A stretch of 64,000 bases of DNA from Pterobdella sp. o SKG-2022. Lineage: Eukaryota; Annelida; Clitellata; Hirudinida; Piscicolidae. This document shows positions 25,201 to 51,101 of this stretch, piece after piece. The stretch is taken from contig OZ038322.1 of the NCBI GenBank assembly GCA_964035795.1, forward strand, positions 20,066,674 through 20,130,673, read 5' to 3'. The number at the start of each line of letters is the position of its first letter. The first letter of the stretch is position 1. The notes under the pieces were generated by a model that did not search any database, was not told the origin of the DNA, and was given only the letters and a program-made list of their open reading frames with translations. Made by a program: the position numbers and the translations under genes.

Positions 25201-25895
25201 AAAACAATTTTTTAGTATCTTATCGATCATTTATATAGTTTTTGGCGTTTTAATGCATTATGCATCAAGAAATTATTCATTTCCACTACTCTCCATATGT
25301 AAGAGAGATTTTTAGCGAGAGGTTTTAGAACTCCAAAATATTTCACAGAACTGATTTTTAATCATTTTTGAGTTTGCGTATTGTATGCCATTGGCTGCTC
25401 TGCACCCTTTCAATCCCATGTGTCGGTGAAGTGACGATTTGTCTCTGATCGGAACAAATGGTTAGATTTTCACGGATAAAAATTATTAAGTTTTAATTTC
25501 ATGATTTTTTAGTTTTATCATGATATTAGCACAAGTAAACCGTGTTCTGGTTGCCCAGCTAGAAATAAAATTTATGAGATAAAAAGCAACCGTTGTGGCA
25601 TCATCATTTTTTTTGAAAGAAAATTTTTGTATGTGCATTTTGAGTCGATAAAGGTAACATGCTTTCATTGATTTTTATATAATATTTTACTTTTGTTGGC
25701 TAAAAAAATTAATTTTTTAGTTATATTTGAGTAATTTATTGAAAACTTTGTGTATTTAAAACAAATATGTTGAAACTAATTTTTTGTAAAATATAGCTTG
25801 TTTGAAAAATTGTTTTGCGACTAAAAAATTTGATTAGTCTTTAAAGGTAAAATCGATTTGTGATCTTCGAAATTCTTGTTGTCAAAATTGATAAC
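19290..25895. other. Gene-poor AT-rich intergenic region before GOLGA2
   Basis: Nothing with good coding potential. It contains the hairpin at 22877-22915. Two short segments (21195-21400 and 25380-25450) share a small protein-like motif on the minus strand and may be repeat debris. The last few hundred bases before 25896 presumably hold the GOLGA2 promoter, but no TATA box is evident. Confidence 0.45.
22877..22915. repeat. Short hairpin, 17-bp arms
   Basis: CTAAGCTTTTCGATATC and its near-perfect reverse complement flank a 5-nt loop. It carries the AAGCTTTTCG core of the foldback repeats found near genes further right. Confidence 0.7.
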
Positions 25896-41093
<15,198 letters not shown>

Positions 41094-41435
41094 TAATTTC
41101 AAAACGATTTTAAATTATAATCTATCTTTATGTGAATTATATATGTATGTATATGTTTATATATAAAGGAAATTTTTATCCTTTAAGCATTTCCATTGGA
41201 AACATTAATGCGTTGACGATTTTAAGTTCCGTCGAGGAGGTATTTTTTTAAAAGTTATTGTATAGCCTTATTTGAAGAATAACTAAATTAATATTTATTG
41301 TTCATATGCTAAAAACTGTTTTTTTTTTTGGTTTCTAGAAGGCTTTATTCTAATAATTTCTTTTTATAAATTTTTCGTTTTTGTAAGTAAATAATCATTC
41401 TTGAATTTATTTTTAGGCTTTGATTCTATATGGAA

Positions 41436-41441
41436 AATAAA
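41436..41441 (+). promoter_or_regulatory. GOLGA2: Polyadenylation signal of GOLGA2
   Basis: An AATAAA hexamer about 345 bases after the TAA stop, in an otherwise gene-free AT-rich stretch. Confidence 0.45.
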
Positions 41442-42369
41442 TTTACTAATTGAAAAACTTTTTTGAGTGCAACATTTTTGGCCTCTGGATGGTCAACTTA
41501 CATAAAAAAAAAGACTGTTTTCTTCAATTAAAAAAATTATTATCCTAAATGGCAACTAAATATGTAGTAAAAAAGATTTGAAGAAATAATTAATCTTGCA
41601 ACTACTATTTGCTTTGTATGAAATGGCGGAGAAGGCATTTGTGTATAACAAGTATTTGAGAAAAATTTAACACCTTTGGGGCATTGAACTTCTAATATAC
41701 TAATGAAAAAAACTCCTTTATATACTTAAGTTTTTCAAAAAAAGTAGTTGAATTAATTTACATATCAATTTTGAAATCATCAACAAGGTTTTGACAGAAT
41801 TGAAAATAAGTTATATTTAAAGATAATTTGCTAAATTTTTTTTTATCAATAAAACTTGCCTTTATTCAACAATAAGTTTGAAAAAAACTATCAATAAAAG
41901 TATTGTTTTAACAAAATAAGAAGTGCAGATTTCAATTCTTGTAGAAACTGTGTCAATCTTCAGGCAATATGCACTAAAACTGATTCACACCTTCATGGTT
42001 GCGTCTTCATGTGCCTTGCCAGCTTTGCAGGACATGCTAAGGCTCAGGTAGTTACTTCTGACAATCGTAATCGACAAGCGTTGAAATTTGCTAAATAAAA
42101 TAGAAAAAACAAATGTTTTTAATCATTTCACATCCTTGAAAAAGCTATTGATAGAAACTCATACTTAAAGTTATAAAAACCGTGATATTTCAAAATAATA
42201 CGTGGAAGTTTCCAATTGAAATAATTTTGAATAGTGAATTAGTACTTGTGTTCTAGTCCATTTTGCTCAATTATTTGTACCCCGTGAAGGTGAATGAGGA
42301 ATGTTGGATTGGATTTAATAAAACAAGTGAGATATTGAAAGATAAAGGCTTTTAAGCAGTTTTATTTTT

Positions 42370-42447
42370 AAAGTACAAAGCTTATTGTTGCAGTTTTAAG
42401 ATAATCGAGTACTCCATATTGTTAACGAAAAGCTTCGTATCTCAAAA
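42370..42447. repeat. Imperfect foldback relic downstream of GOLGA2
   Basis: A right arm with acgaaaagcttcgtatct matches the perfect foldback at 54840-54969; the left arm (tacaaagctta) is degraded. Confidence 0.6.
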
Positions 42448-42660
42448 ATATATCGGTTAAGTAATATTGTGAATTTTTGATTTATGTTCATCTCCGAATA
42501 AAGATAGTTTAAACATTGCTCAAAAATGAAGGTTTCTTTATAAACTTAATCTTTTTATGTACTCAACTTATTCGGTCATAAAAAACACAGTGAATTTCAT
42601 AAATTTATTTCACAGACTTTTCAATTGTTTAACTGGAAACAAGAATAATCATTATGAAAT

Positions 42661-43162
42661 TTATTCATCGCAGCTTTGCTCCATGATGATCTTGGATCCT
42701 GCTTTGTCAGAAACCAAATCAGACCAATCAATATCTTTAGTGTTGATTGTGCATGTTTCAGATCCGTCTGTCACCAGAATGGCCATGCATCTGTCTTCTT
42801 TGCTACATTCTGTTTTGCAGTTATCAAGTCCCTCAAATGTTTTTCCTTCTGGAAAATCTAAGTACCATCCTTCTCTTTCACTGTAACACCCTGTAAAATT
42901 ATCATATATTTTATTTCACTTGAACAAGTAAAGTCTGTTAAGTAGGCATGACGTCAGATTGTTTTAAAAGTTTGTTTATAACTCGTTAATACCAAACAGT
43001 TCCATTAATATAAGCTTTATTATATTTAAATTATTATGTTTTTTATACTATAATTTTAAGGCTTTTAATGCTACAAGTGGTATGGAATCACTCACGTTCA
43101 GAGGCGTCTTGGGAAGCTGTGATGGCCACGAAGAGAGCAAATGCGAAGAAGATCTTGATCAT
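42661..43162 (-). CDS. Small secreted six-cysteine protein, copy 1 (98 aa)
   Basis: Two exons on the minus strand: 43162-43096 and 42890-42661, joined in phase 1 (gtgagt donor, tttacag acceptor). The N-terminal signal peptide is MIKIFFAFALFVAITAS; the intron follows it. The mature part has cysteines at about residues 24, 47, 51, 57, 69 and 96. Motifs shared with the gene at 44740-45517 are W-[YF]-L-D, C-K-x-E-C-x-K-E-D-R-C, C-x-I-N and C-D-E at or near the end. The C-x3-C-x5-C core resembles PAN/apple-type modules, but that assignment is weak. It is probably extracellular. A TATA box sits 46 bases upstream of the ATG. I do not recognise the family. Confidence 0.8.
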
Positions 43163-43207
43163 GGTGAGAAGTTGTTGATTCGAATGCTGATGCTTCTAAT
43201 CTCCACT

Positions 43208-43215
43208 CTTTTATA
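43208..43215 (-). promoter_or_regulatory. TATA box of secreted protein copy 1
   Basis: On the minus strand the sequence reads TATAAAAG followed by AGT, about 46 bases before the ATG. The same TATAAAAGAGT occurs before the paralogue at 45546-45553. Confidence 0.65.
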
Positions 43216-44315
43216 CCCTAACTCTTCATTGATCAACCTTCGAAAGTTTTGCGTAGGATAGATGAATTTACTACGCAACTACCAACAGACTTTGAAAACT
43301 GCTTCTCATGTTTAGTAATCTCTATCATATGAAATAGTGGGTCGCCAAATTTACTTAACCATCTTTTTTTGCGTAGTTCAATAGACTTTTGCCCTGTTTA
43401 ATAAGTTTTTTGCGTGGGACTGAATTTAAACTCTATTTGTTTCAATGCCCCATGACATTTTTCTTTTTTAGTTTTGTTTAAAAGCCAAAAAATTATTTTT
43501 TTTAGTTTTTGTAGTTTCTATTTTTTTTAATTTTCACTACCATTTATTAATAAATCCTTATTTTATAAATTTTATTCAAATAACTTTATAAGATGAGGCA
43601 AATTTTTTGATACTTTTTTTATTCAAACTAAAATTTTCGACAATTTCAATTTTGTCGTAAATCATTTTTATTCTTATTTTCTGAATTTATTTTTTTTTTC
43701 TCGATATTTTTAGTTTTGCCATTTTATGTGAATTACAAGAACACGATGAAAATTTAAATTTGCTAATAACATGAAGCTTCGCAATATACTTTTCATATCC
43801 TCATCAGGCTGGTTACCGGATGATAGCATGAAAACTATATAGCTAAAAGCAAAGGGACCTTTACGGCACTTTATTCTCTTGCTTGTATATCACTTTATTA
43901 CTTTTTTTGGTTACTTTGTTTTATCAATTATAAAATTCAAGCCATCTGAATCCAATAAGAACAAATTTTTTGTTTTAGATCGATTTTTATGTTATATAGG
44001 TTTTATATGTTCAAAGTGTTGTCTATAAATGACAGCAAAATACAACAAAAGTTTATTACGAAGTTTTTTGTAAAATAAGTTTTTTATGTTCTTATAAAAT
44101 TTTTTTACGAATCTATTATAGTTTTATACTATTACATATGATAATAAAATTACAATTGAATTACTATTGCATTCGAAAAAAAATTAATAATCATAGCGTT
44201 ACGTGTCAAAGCTAAAAAATAAAATATGTCGACCATTTGATCGTTTCTATCTGGGTTTCGGCTGAGCAATTGATTGGTTCCACAGGGCGCTACTCCATGT
44301 GGACTACTAATTTTC

Positions 44316-44387
44316 GGCCCACGTGTGATCGAATTTGGAATCTTTAGTTAATTTAGTCTAATGCTCAACCACTGAACTATAGGGGCC
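44316..44387 (-). repeat. tRNA-like sequence, probable SINE head
   Basis: The minus strand begins GGCCCCTATAGTTCAGTGG and ends about 72 nt later with GTGGGCC; five acceptor pairs plus one wobble form. The A box is good, the B box (AATTCGATCAC) is weak and the anticodon arm is distorted. At least 45 further bases of moderately GC-rich non-tRNA sequence (GTAGCGCCCTGTGGAACC) follow, as in tRNA-derived SINEs. Confidence 0.5.
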
Positions 44388-44739
44388 AACAAAGCTAAAC
44401 TTATCTAAAATTTTAGCTTTTGTTTTTCAACAAATTTATTTAAAAAATTTTCACATTTGATGTTTTTGTTGAAAAATAACCATAAAAGACAAGGTTTAAC
44501 TAGATTTTTTAATACGAAACTTTTCCATATAGTAGTAGTAGTGCATCCGATCTTGAGTTCAGTGACCTAAGTTTTTTTCGATATAACTAAAACATCACAA
44601 ATCTTTTCATATACATTATTCAATTTCAATGATGTAAAAACAATATTATGGATTTCATCGAAGCTTTCGATTGTTTAGAATTGCAAACCGAATATTTCTG
44701 GACTTTATTATTCAAAACAAATTTTTTGTTAATTTACCG

Positions 44740-45517
44740 CTAATCGTATTTGGGAGGTTCTGGGTTTTTCTCAAACTCTTCATCACAAGTCATGTAAATA
44801 TGCATTTTATAACCAGAGTTAGGTTTGTACTGGATTCTATTGTAGGCATCCTCTGGCAAATCTACTATGTTAATCCTGCACCCGTCTTCATTAGGGTACT
44901 CTAAAGCCAGTATACATCTGTCCTCTTTATAACACTCTTCTTTGCATTTAGTTTTGTTATTCACCTTTAAATTGAAAAACAAATCAAGTTATTCAATATA
45001 AATTATTCTTGTGTTTAAATTACTAATGCGACGCAAAAAAATATATTTTTATGAGAACGCGGGACTCGTAGCATTTTTTTTAAATCAATCTTTTATCAAA
45101 ATAAAATTTTTTAAAATAATTACTTTTCTGAAAAGTGACTCATCCAAATCTAAAAACCAATCTTTTGTGTACCAACAATCCTGATATTCTGAATGTAATT
45201 GTATTGAAAACACCTTGATTCGATAAGTTAATATTTTGCTTAAAGTTGACACGAACTGATAAATATTTTAATACATGCACAATCTTCTGAGATAGTGTCA
45301 TCAAAAAAGAGAAGAAAAGGTTTTTGCAACAAATAACAAAAAAATTTGTCATGTCAAGTCTACTCACCCAGTTAATTAACCCAAAACCACAAGTAAATAC
45401 TTTGTTTTTAATTATTTTTTTAAAATATTGTGAAAAATAAAAGAAAGTTATTTTACCGGCTGAAACAACAACAAACGACGTTGATAGAGCTAGCAAAACC
45501 AGAAGTTTGGGAAACAT
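44740..45517 (-). CDS. Small secreted six-cysteine protein, copy 2 (116 aa)
   Basis: Three exons on the minus strand: 45517-45457, 45188-45124 and 44964-44740, with phases 1 and 0 (351 nt in total). The signal peptide is MFPKLLVLLALSTSFVVVSA, again followed by a phase 1 intron. Cysteines at residues 25, 49, 53, 59, 71 and 102 give the same order and inner spacing (4, 6, 12) as the copy at 42661-43162. Shared text includes CKEECYKEDRC and CRIN, and CDE near the end, but this copy has an extra proline- and acid-rich tail (EKNPEPPKYD). It also has one additional intron splitting the region before the second cysteine. Tandem duplication in the same orientation is the simplest origin. Function unknown. 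Confidence 0.8.
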
Positions 45518-45545
45518 TTTCAGTAATAGAATGAAACTTCAAACT

Positions 45546-45553
45546 CTTTTATA
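45546..45553 (-). promoter_or_regulatory. TATA box of secreted protein copy 2
   Basis: The minus strand reads TATAAAAG followed by AGT, only 29 bases before the ATG, implying a very short 5' UTR. It matches the TATA box of the neighbouring paralogue. Confidence 0.6.
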
Positions 45554-45559
45554 CAAATA

Positions 45560-47260
45560 GATTCTTGAAATGTGAATATCGAAAAAGAAGGGCTGTATTT
45601 TGTCCACAGATTAATCGATAAAATCTTTGAAAGATTACAAGGAAATGATAAAGCTCAACAAACAAACAAATAACGAATATTGTTGTAGTGGCATGAAATT
45701 GATAAAGTCTTCAAAAGCACTTTGGAATATATTTTTATATAGAGTCAGTCCTCATATGAGATATTTTCATTCTTTCCAGCCCCTCACGCTTTATCCTTCA
45801 ATCCACACACACCCAGTCATTCCTTTCATTTACCCTCTCTTTCTTCCCACTAATTTGATTTTCTGAAAAAAAAAATTGTAGAAAAAAATTTTTAAATTAT
45901 GTTTTAAGATTATAAGACTTAATCATGAAGTGGGTTTTCAAGCACTGGGAAAAAGTTGTTGGGGAGGTTATGGATTTGTGGTGATATGGTAGATTGTTTC
46001 AAAGAACAAACTATAAAAATGGTTTTGCTTATGGAACTTGGAAAGAAATCTCTGAACTTATTATAACCTTCCTCATGAATAGAATAGAACCAATCAAAAC
46101 TTCATATATATGTATTCACTTATCATAAAGTTACAAATAATACCGATCGATAAAAATGAAAATTTCTAAAAGTTTTTTTCTGTTTATAATCTTCGAACTT
46201 TAGATTATTTCATGAAAACGATTATAAAATATAAAATTCTTCTCAACCATTTTAGTATTTTCCGAAAAACCTGCGAAAAAACAAAAAGGTTATTTGGGTG
46301 AGATCTTGATCACGGAGCACGGAGTGTGCTTTAAGATCAGGAAAAAGTGTGCCGTTTTTTAACTGTTATGTAATTGCAATGGTTGTTTTGCGCACTTAAT
46401 TGTGTGTTGTGTGTTGGGGTTGTTGAGAACAGTGGGTCGAAAAGGATCTCACACGGTTTGAAGTGAGTTTAATGATTACTAAAAATAGATATGTATCTTC
46501 ATGAGCATACTAAAGTTACAGCTGATGATATTATTTACCTAACATCTTCTCATCATCACCTGGCTTGATATACTCGAATATAACATAAACCATAAATGAC
46601 TATGTTTAATGATGCCAATAGCACAAATAGAGATGGAGTGAACTCTGGTAAATTCGTGAAAATTGCGGAAAAAAATATAACACTGCTTATTAAAAATATA
46701 TATACACGCATCAAATTTGTTTCGTTGATGTTCCGTCGGCCTTGACACTGATTTAAATCTGTAAAGTCTAATCTACGAACATTGGAATTTACTTAATGAG
46801 TTTTTGTGGAAAACTAAAGAGAAGAAATAGCAATGACAAAATTTAGTTATAAACAAATAAAATTACTGACTACTCCTAATCTGCAAGTAATATATAAATT
46901 TGAAAAATTTTAATTTTTATAAATACATCACATTGGATACTCATAAGAATTTTTATAAAAGTTAATTTTTATTCTAATAAGTTTAAACGTCAAAAATAAA
47001 CAAAAAATTGATGAAAAATTCAATTTCACCCACCACCACAAGCAATGTACCAAGGGGTGGTGTTGGGCTTTGTGGTTGTGATCGGGGTGATGATTATGTT
47101 TCAAATTTTATCATAAACAGAAAGTTTATAAGCTATTTGAAAATTTGTAATCTGAGTTCACATTATCACGCTTTCTTGAATATAATTGTTTTCATCTTGA
47201 AACTACCCATTGTAAGCCTCCAAATATTCAACACAGATATTAGGGATTCTGTTAGTTTCA
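45560..47260. other. Intergenic region between the secreted pair and the two-membrane-segment gene
   Basis: No coding sequence is supported. It includes the hairpin at 46299-46342. The two flanking genes diverge from this interval, so it should contain both promoters; only the TATA box at 45546-45553 is recognisable. Confidence 0.45.
46299..46342 (+). other. Stable hairpin, unassigned
   Basis: gatctt pairs with aagatc on the outside, and agcac pairs with gtgct inside a ggagt loop. The surrounding 160 bases are less AT-rich than the intergenic background. No known RNA family was recognised. Confidence 0.3.
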
Positions 47261-47272
47261 ACAGGAACGCTA

Positions 47273-49032
47273 ATGATAAGCAACTCTTCATTGTATCAAT
47301 CTGTACATGAGAAATTCTTCGGTAAAAATTTGAAAGATGTAATGTCTTTTGAAATTGAGAGCAAAGCTCTCAGTCTTTTGGCCGAAATGATTGATAACGC
47401 AGAAAACACAGACGGCTATGCAAGAACTTTGATCTTAGTTGGACTTTATGCTATATTAATTTCTTTCATTGGTGAGTTTTTTTTCATTTTTGAAAAGTGT
47501 TTTATATTTTTGACTTGTAGACGTTTTTACAACTAGGTGCTGTAGGCTCTGTCACTGTAAACTACAGGATTTTGAATCTTGTGAGATTTGAATATCGTTC
47601 ATAACCTATACTGAAATTAAAATGTCATTGAAATAAAGGTACCTAATTAGAAAAATAATACCAATCCTCAGTATTTTGCGTTTTTGCTGGTTTCAATGTT
47701 TCTAGTCACTTATTGTTATTTACAAATAAACGCAGTGAAACTGAACGTTAGTCAATATATGCTTTTTAAGATTAGTATAGAATAATAATTTATTCTAGGT
47801 TTTATAATGTTTTTTTTCAATTTATAATTATCAATGCTGTATCATTTTAAGTTCAGCGAGTTTTCCATTGAATCAATGAAAATTTAATTCTTTTTAACAT
47901 CATCAAACTAATATTGTGAAAGAATTTAATATAATTAAATTTTTTCCCAATAAAAAATTCTATTTGCAATTTTTTGAATCCCTTATTATAAACTGATAAA
48001 ACCATAGTCATAATCAATAAAATCTAAAACAAACACCATTGTTTGAAGGATGAACTAACCCATATTACTAATCTATATTCAAGATCAAAAAATCAGTTAA
48101 CAACCACATCACAATGCTGGAATCAGCAAAGAATGTGACTGGTGGTCTAAAGGATGTTTATGAAAATATTCAGAGCAAGGTATATTGAAAAAATTTATTA
48201 TAAGAACTTTTCTTTAAATGTATTTTGGGATGAATTTTTTTTTTATTTTTTGATAGGGAGCTAATACCATATAGTCATAATACCATAGAATAATATTGAG
48301 ACTAATTTTCATATTATCGATTCAAATGAAACACTTTTATTAAGTGAATGATACCAAGCTTTTCGTAAGTTGAACTCACATTATGAAATATAAAAAATTT
48401 TTATGTTTGATATGGTGAGTTCAACTTACGAAAAGCTTGGTATCATTCATTTGAGTGTTAGATTTGACTGGTTTTTGTAATAGGCTGAGATATTCATAAT
48501 TTGCATATATTGTACAATAAAGTTTTATAATATAGATATTTTGTTGAAGCATCTAATTTTCTTAATAATTATTTGTGATTTTTCAGTACCAATGCTGCTT
48601 AGACGTCCCATACTTAAGATGCATGTTTTACATAGCAAGTTCAATTTGAATTATAAATTTAAACTTCCAATATAATTATTATTCAACTGTTTTTATAAAG
48701 GAAAAATCAGCTTTTAATGATACAATCTATGGTTTAACTAAAATTTATCGAAAATTCAACAAATTACTATGAAATAAAAATATTTATTGAAATCAAAAAC
48801 TTCTTTTATTTTACAGTCTTGTAAAAGAAATATCTATTTAGCACTCACTAAGAAAAAGGTTTTCGCTCAGCAAATTCTTATTGTTCTAGCTATCGTCCTC
48901 GTACGTTTTACATTTAAAATTTTTAAATATGGCCGGTTTTTGTTATAAATAGGTATATTTCAGTGTTTTCTTTCTGTGATGGCGTATCTGGCGTCAAAAG
49001 AAGCCCAAACGATGGAAATGAAGTACTTGTGA
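47273..49032 (+). CDS. Unrecognised small protein with two predicted membrane segments (144 aa)
   Basis: Four exons, 47273-47471, 48097-48179, 48817-48900 and 48964-49032, join in phases 1, 0, 0 to 145 codons. The N-terminus (about 50 aa) is polar. A hydrophobic helix follows (TLILVGLYAILISFI, residues 52-66), then a polar loop of about 45 residues containing NVTGG and IQSKSCKRN, then a second helix (QQILIVLAIVLCFLSVMAYLA, roughly residues 112-131) and a short cytoplasm-like tail ending EMKYL. An acceptor-like tttcaacag lies just before the ATG. The splice signals and frame agreement are good, but I do not recognise a family. A longer N-terminus from an upstream exon is possible. Intron 2 holds a 105-bp perfect foldback repeat. 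Confidence 0.6.
48345..48449. repeat. Perfect foldback repeat, 35-bp arms
   Basis: Arms at 48345-48379 and 48415-48449 are exact reverse complements and include ccaagcttttcgtaagttg. It lies in intron 2 of the two-membrane-segment gene. Confidence 0.92.
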
Positions 49033-49267
49033 TGTGTGGGCAACGTTTCAAAAGAGAAAACAACTAAAAAAATCTTAACATCAAAAATTCTTAATACTTA
49101 TTAATGAAAACTGAAGTTTTTTTGAACATTATCCTTAAAAACCAAAAATTTGAAAAATTATCGTTTTTAACATTGAAGTTTTTTCTTTAGCTTCGTTACG
49201 ACTATTCACACCCTTAAACTCAATTCAACCTCCTACCAAGTCGCCGATCGAATGCATTATATTGACA

Positions 49268-49615
49268 ACAGTAAATACTTCAAATTATATGGATTTATAA
49301 GAACATGTGAAGAAAAATTGTATTGAGCTAAAATTTTCAACAAGTAAAACCTTCTCTTAAGTCATTAGCAATTTTGTAGAGAAAATTAGAAAATTGAAAG
49401 GGAAAAAAACAGATGTAAAAACTTTTTTGAAAGTTGTTAATGATGTAATTATGTAATATTGTTTTATTTTATGACATCTATTTTAAAGCATTTATGAATG
49501 TTGCATTCATAACATCAAACAATTATGACAAGGTTTTACTTGTTGAAAATTTTAGCTCAATAAAAATTTTTTCTACGTGTTTTTTATAAACCCTCATAAT
49601 TTGAAGTTTTACTGG
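49268..49615. repeat. Foldback repeat, about 85-bp arms, 350 bp overall
   Basis: Arms at 49268-49353 and 49530-49615 are inverted with about 85 percent identity; the inner 35 bases (gagctaaaattttcaacaag) are exact. The flank actaaagaacatacgatgtc also follows the element at 60645-60854. Confidence 0.85.
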
Positions 49616-50624
49616 TAACATTCAAGTTTACTAAAGAACATACGATGTCTATAGACAAGTTTTTAAAAACAAAAAAAAATTTTATTATCATCATTGAGTT
49701 TCGTCATAATAAAAATAAGCTAAATGTAAAACGTGCCTAATAGAAAATATGAAAAAAAACAAAAAAAAGTTAGAGTTATGGAAAGTATAAAAATAGATTT
49801 TTTGACAAAGTTTAACTAATTTCTATAAAAACTTTGAAAAATTAACTTACAAGTTTGTGTTACTTTTTGAAAACTTATAACAACAAATCTATAAAAATAA
49901 GTTTTAATAATCCAATTAAGTTAACAATTTTTAAGATAATGTTTTCAAAAAAATAATGCAAAATAATTTGGAATGAAATTGAAGCCTGTGTCAATATCGT
50001 GTAAATAATTTAGAGAAAGTGGTGCGAAATAACAGTATTTTAATTGATTTTGAAGAAAAAGTTGTAAATTAACGTAATGTTCTGGATAACTGAAGTATTT
50101 TTTTACATTTTCTACGCAAACATCAAAATACGCATTTGTCGATATCAAGTAATTATCTTTAAGTTTTTATCGAGTTTTTCACAGAAATTCACTTTTTAGC
50201 ATTAAAGTAAACAAAGGTGCACTTCTAAAGTCAACGCCTATATATTAAAGTTCAACGAAGTGAATTAAAAAGCACCGAAGTAGTTTTCATTCTAAGAATT
50301 CCTGAAATTTTCAAGTAAGTTATTTATAAAATTTTTATTTTTCAAATGTTTATTTACAATTTTCATTCTCCTTTCCTTATAGCTCACTTTTTATTAAAAT
50401 TCTATATTTTAAAATATTTTATATTTAATATATCTCATAGCTATGAATTTAGAATTTTTTTGAATTTTTATTCAAATTTTGCAAACATGAACTTATTCAG
50501 TTCTATTGTTGATTTGAAAAAACCACTCTACTACACCTAAGATGCTAATTTTTTTAGCATAATTTGAATTTTTTGGAGTAAGTGAATTACTGAAATAAAT
50601 TTTTCAAATAAATAATTTAAGGGT

Positions 50625-51086
50625 ATGAGTAGACAAAATAACATGGTTCATACATCATCATATTTTGAATATGCTCTTCGTGCCTCCAGTGCTCTTCATG
50701 CCTTCAGACAGAGGCCTAACGCACGAAATCCTTCTACCCGTGATTGGCTTATCCAAGTTCCAAGCACTGTTTTTCCCACTCTAATCAAGTCCAAGAATAT
50801 TCACCTCCCTTTTGGTAGATTTCCTTTCCACTCCCGAATTCACCCTACTAGATGTCTGAATTGCCAGACTTATGGCCATAATATAGCTAAATGCCACAAC
50901 CCTAGAGTATGTGAGCACTGTGGCAAAGACCATCCGTCTGACAACTGCTCTAGATCTTCTCCTCCCTTCTGTGTTCCTTGTTTTAGATCAAATCATCCTT
51001 GCCATGACCATGTCACCACATCCTCTTCTTGTCCGGTGTACAAGCAACAAGTGCGACTTAAGATGGGGCGTACGGCCTGGCAATGA
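50625..51086 (+). CDS. LINE ORF1 fragment with zinc knuckles
   Basis: 153 codons. The visible N-terminus (YALRASSALHAFRQRPN) is probably internal to the original protein, because stops lie just upstream and the element looks 5'-truncated. Cysteine motifs include CLNCQTYGHNIAKC and CEHCGKDHPSDNC, then a third C-x2-C-x4-H-type unit. Such gag-like knuckles bind nucleic acid in LINE ribonucleoprotein particles. It ends at TGA, 15 bases before the ORF2 ATG in the same frame. Confidence 0.8.
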   Translation: MSRQNNMVHTSSYFEYALRASSALHAFRQRPNARNPSTRDWLIQVPSTVFPTLIKSKNIHLPFGRFPFHSRIHPTRCLNCQTYGHNIAKCHNPRVCEHCGKDHPSDNCSRSSPPFCVPCFRSNHPCHDHVTTSSSCPVYKQQVRLKMGRTAWQ

Positions 51087-51101
51087 AGGCCTGCCTTACT
51101 C

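Noticed and set aside
47008..47310. 100-codon open frame upstream of the two-membrane-segment gene
   Set aside because: It is in a different frame from the supported exon and has low-complexity, non-conserved content.
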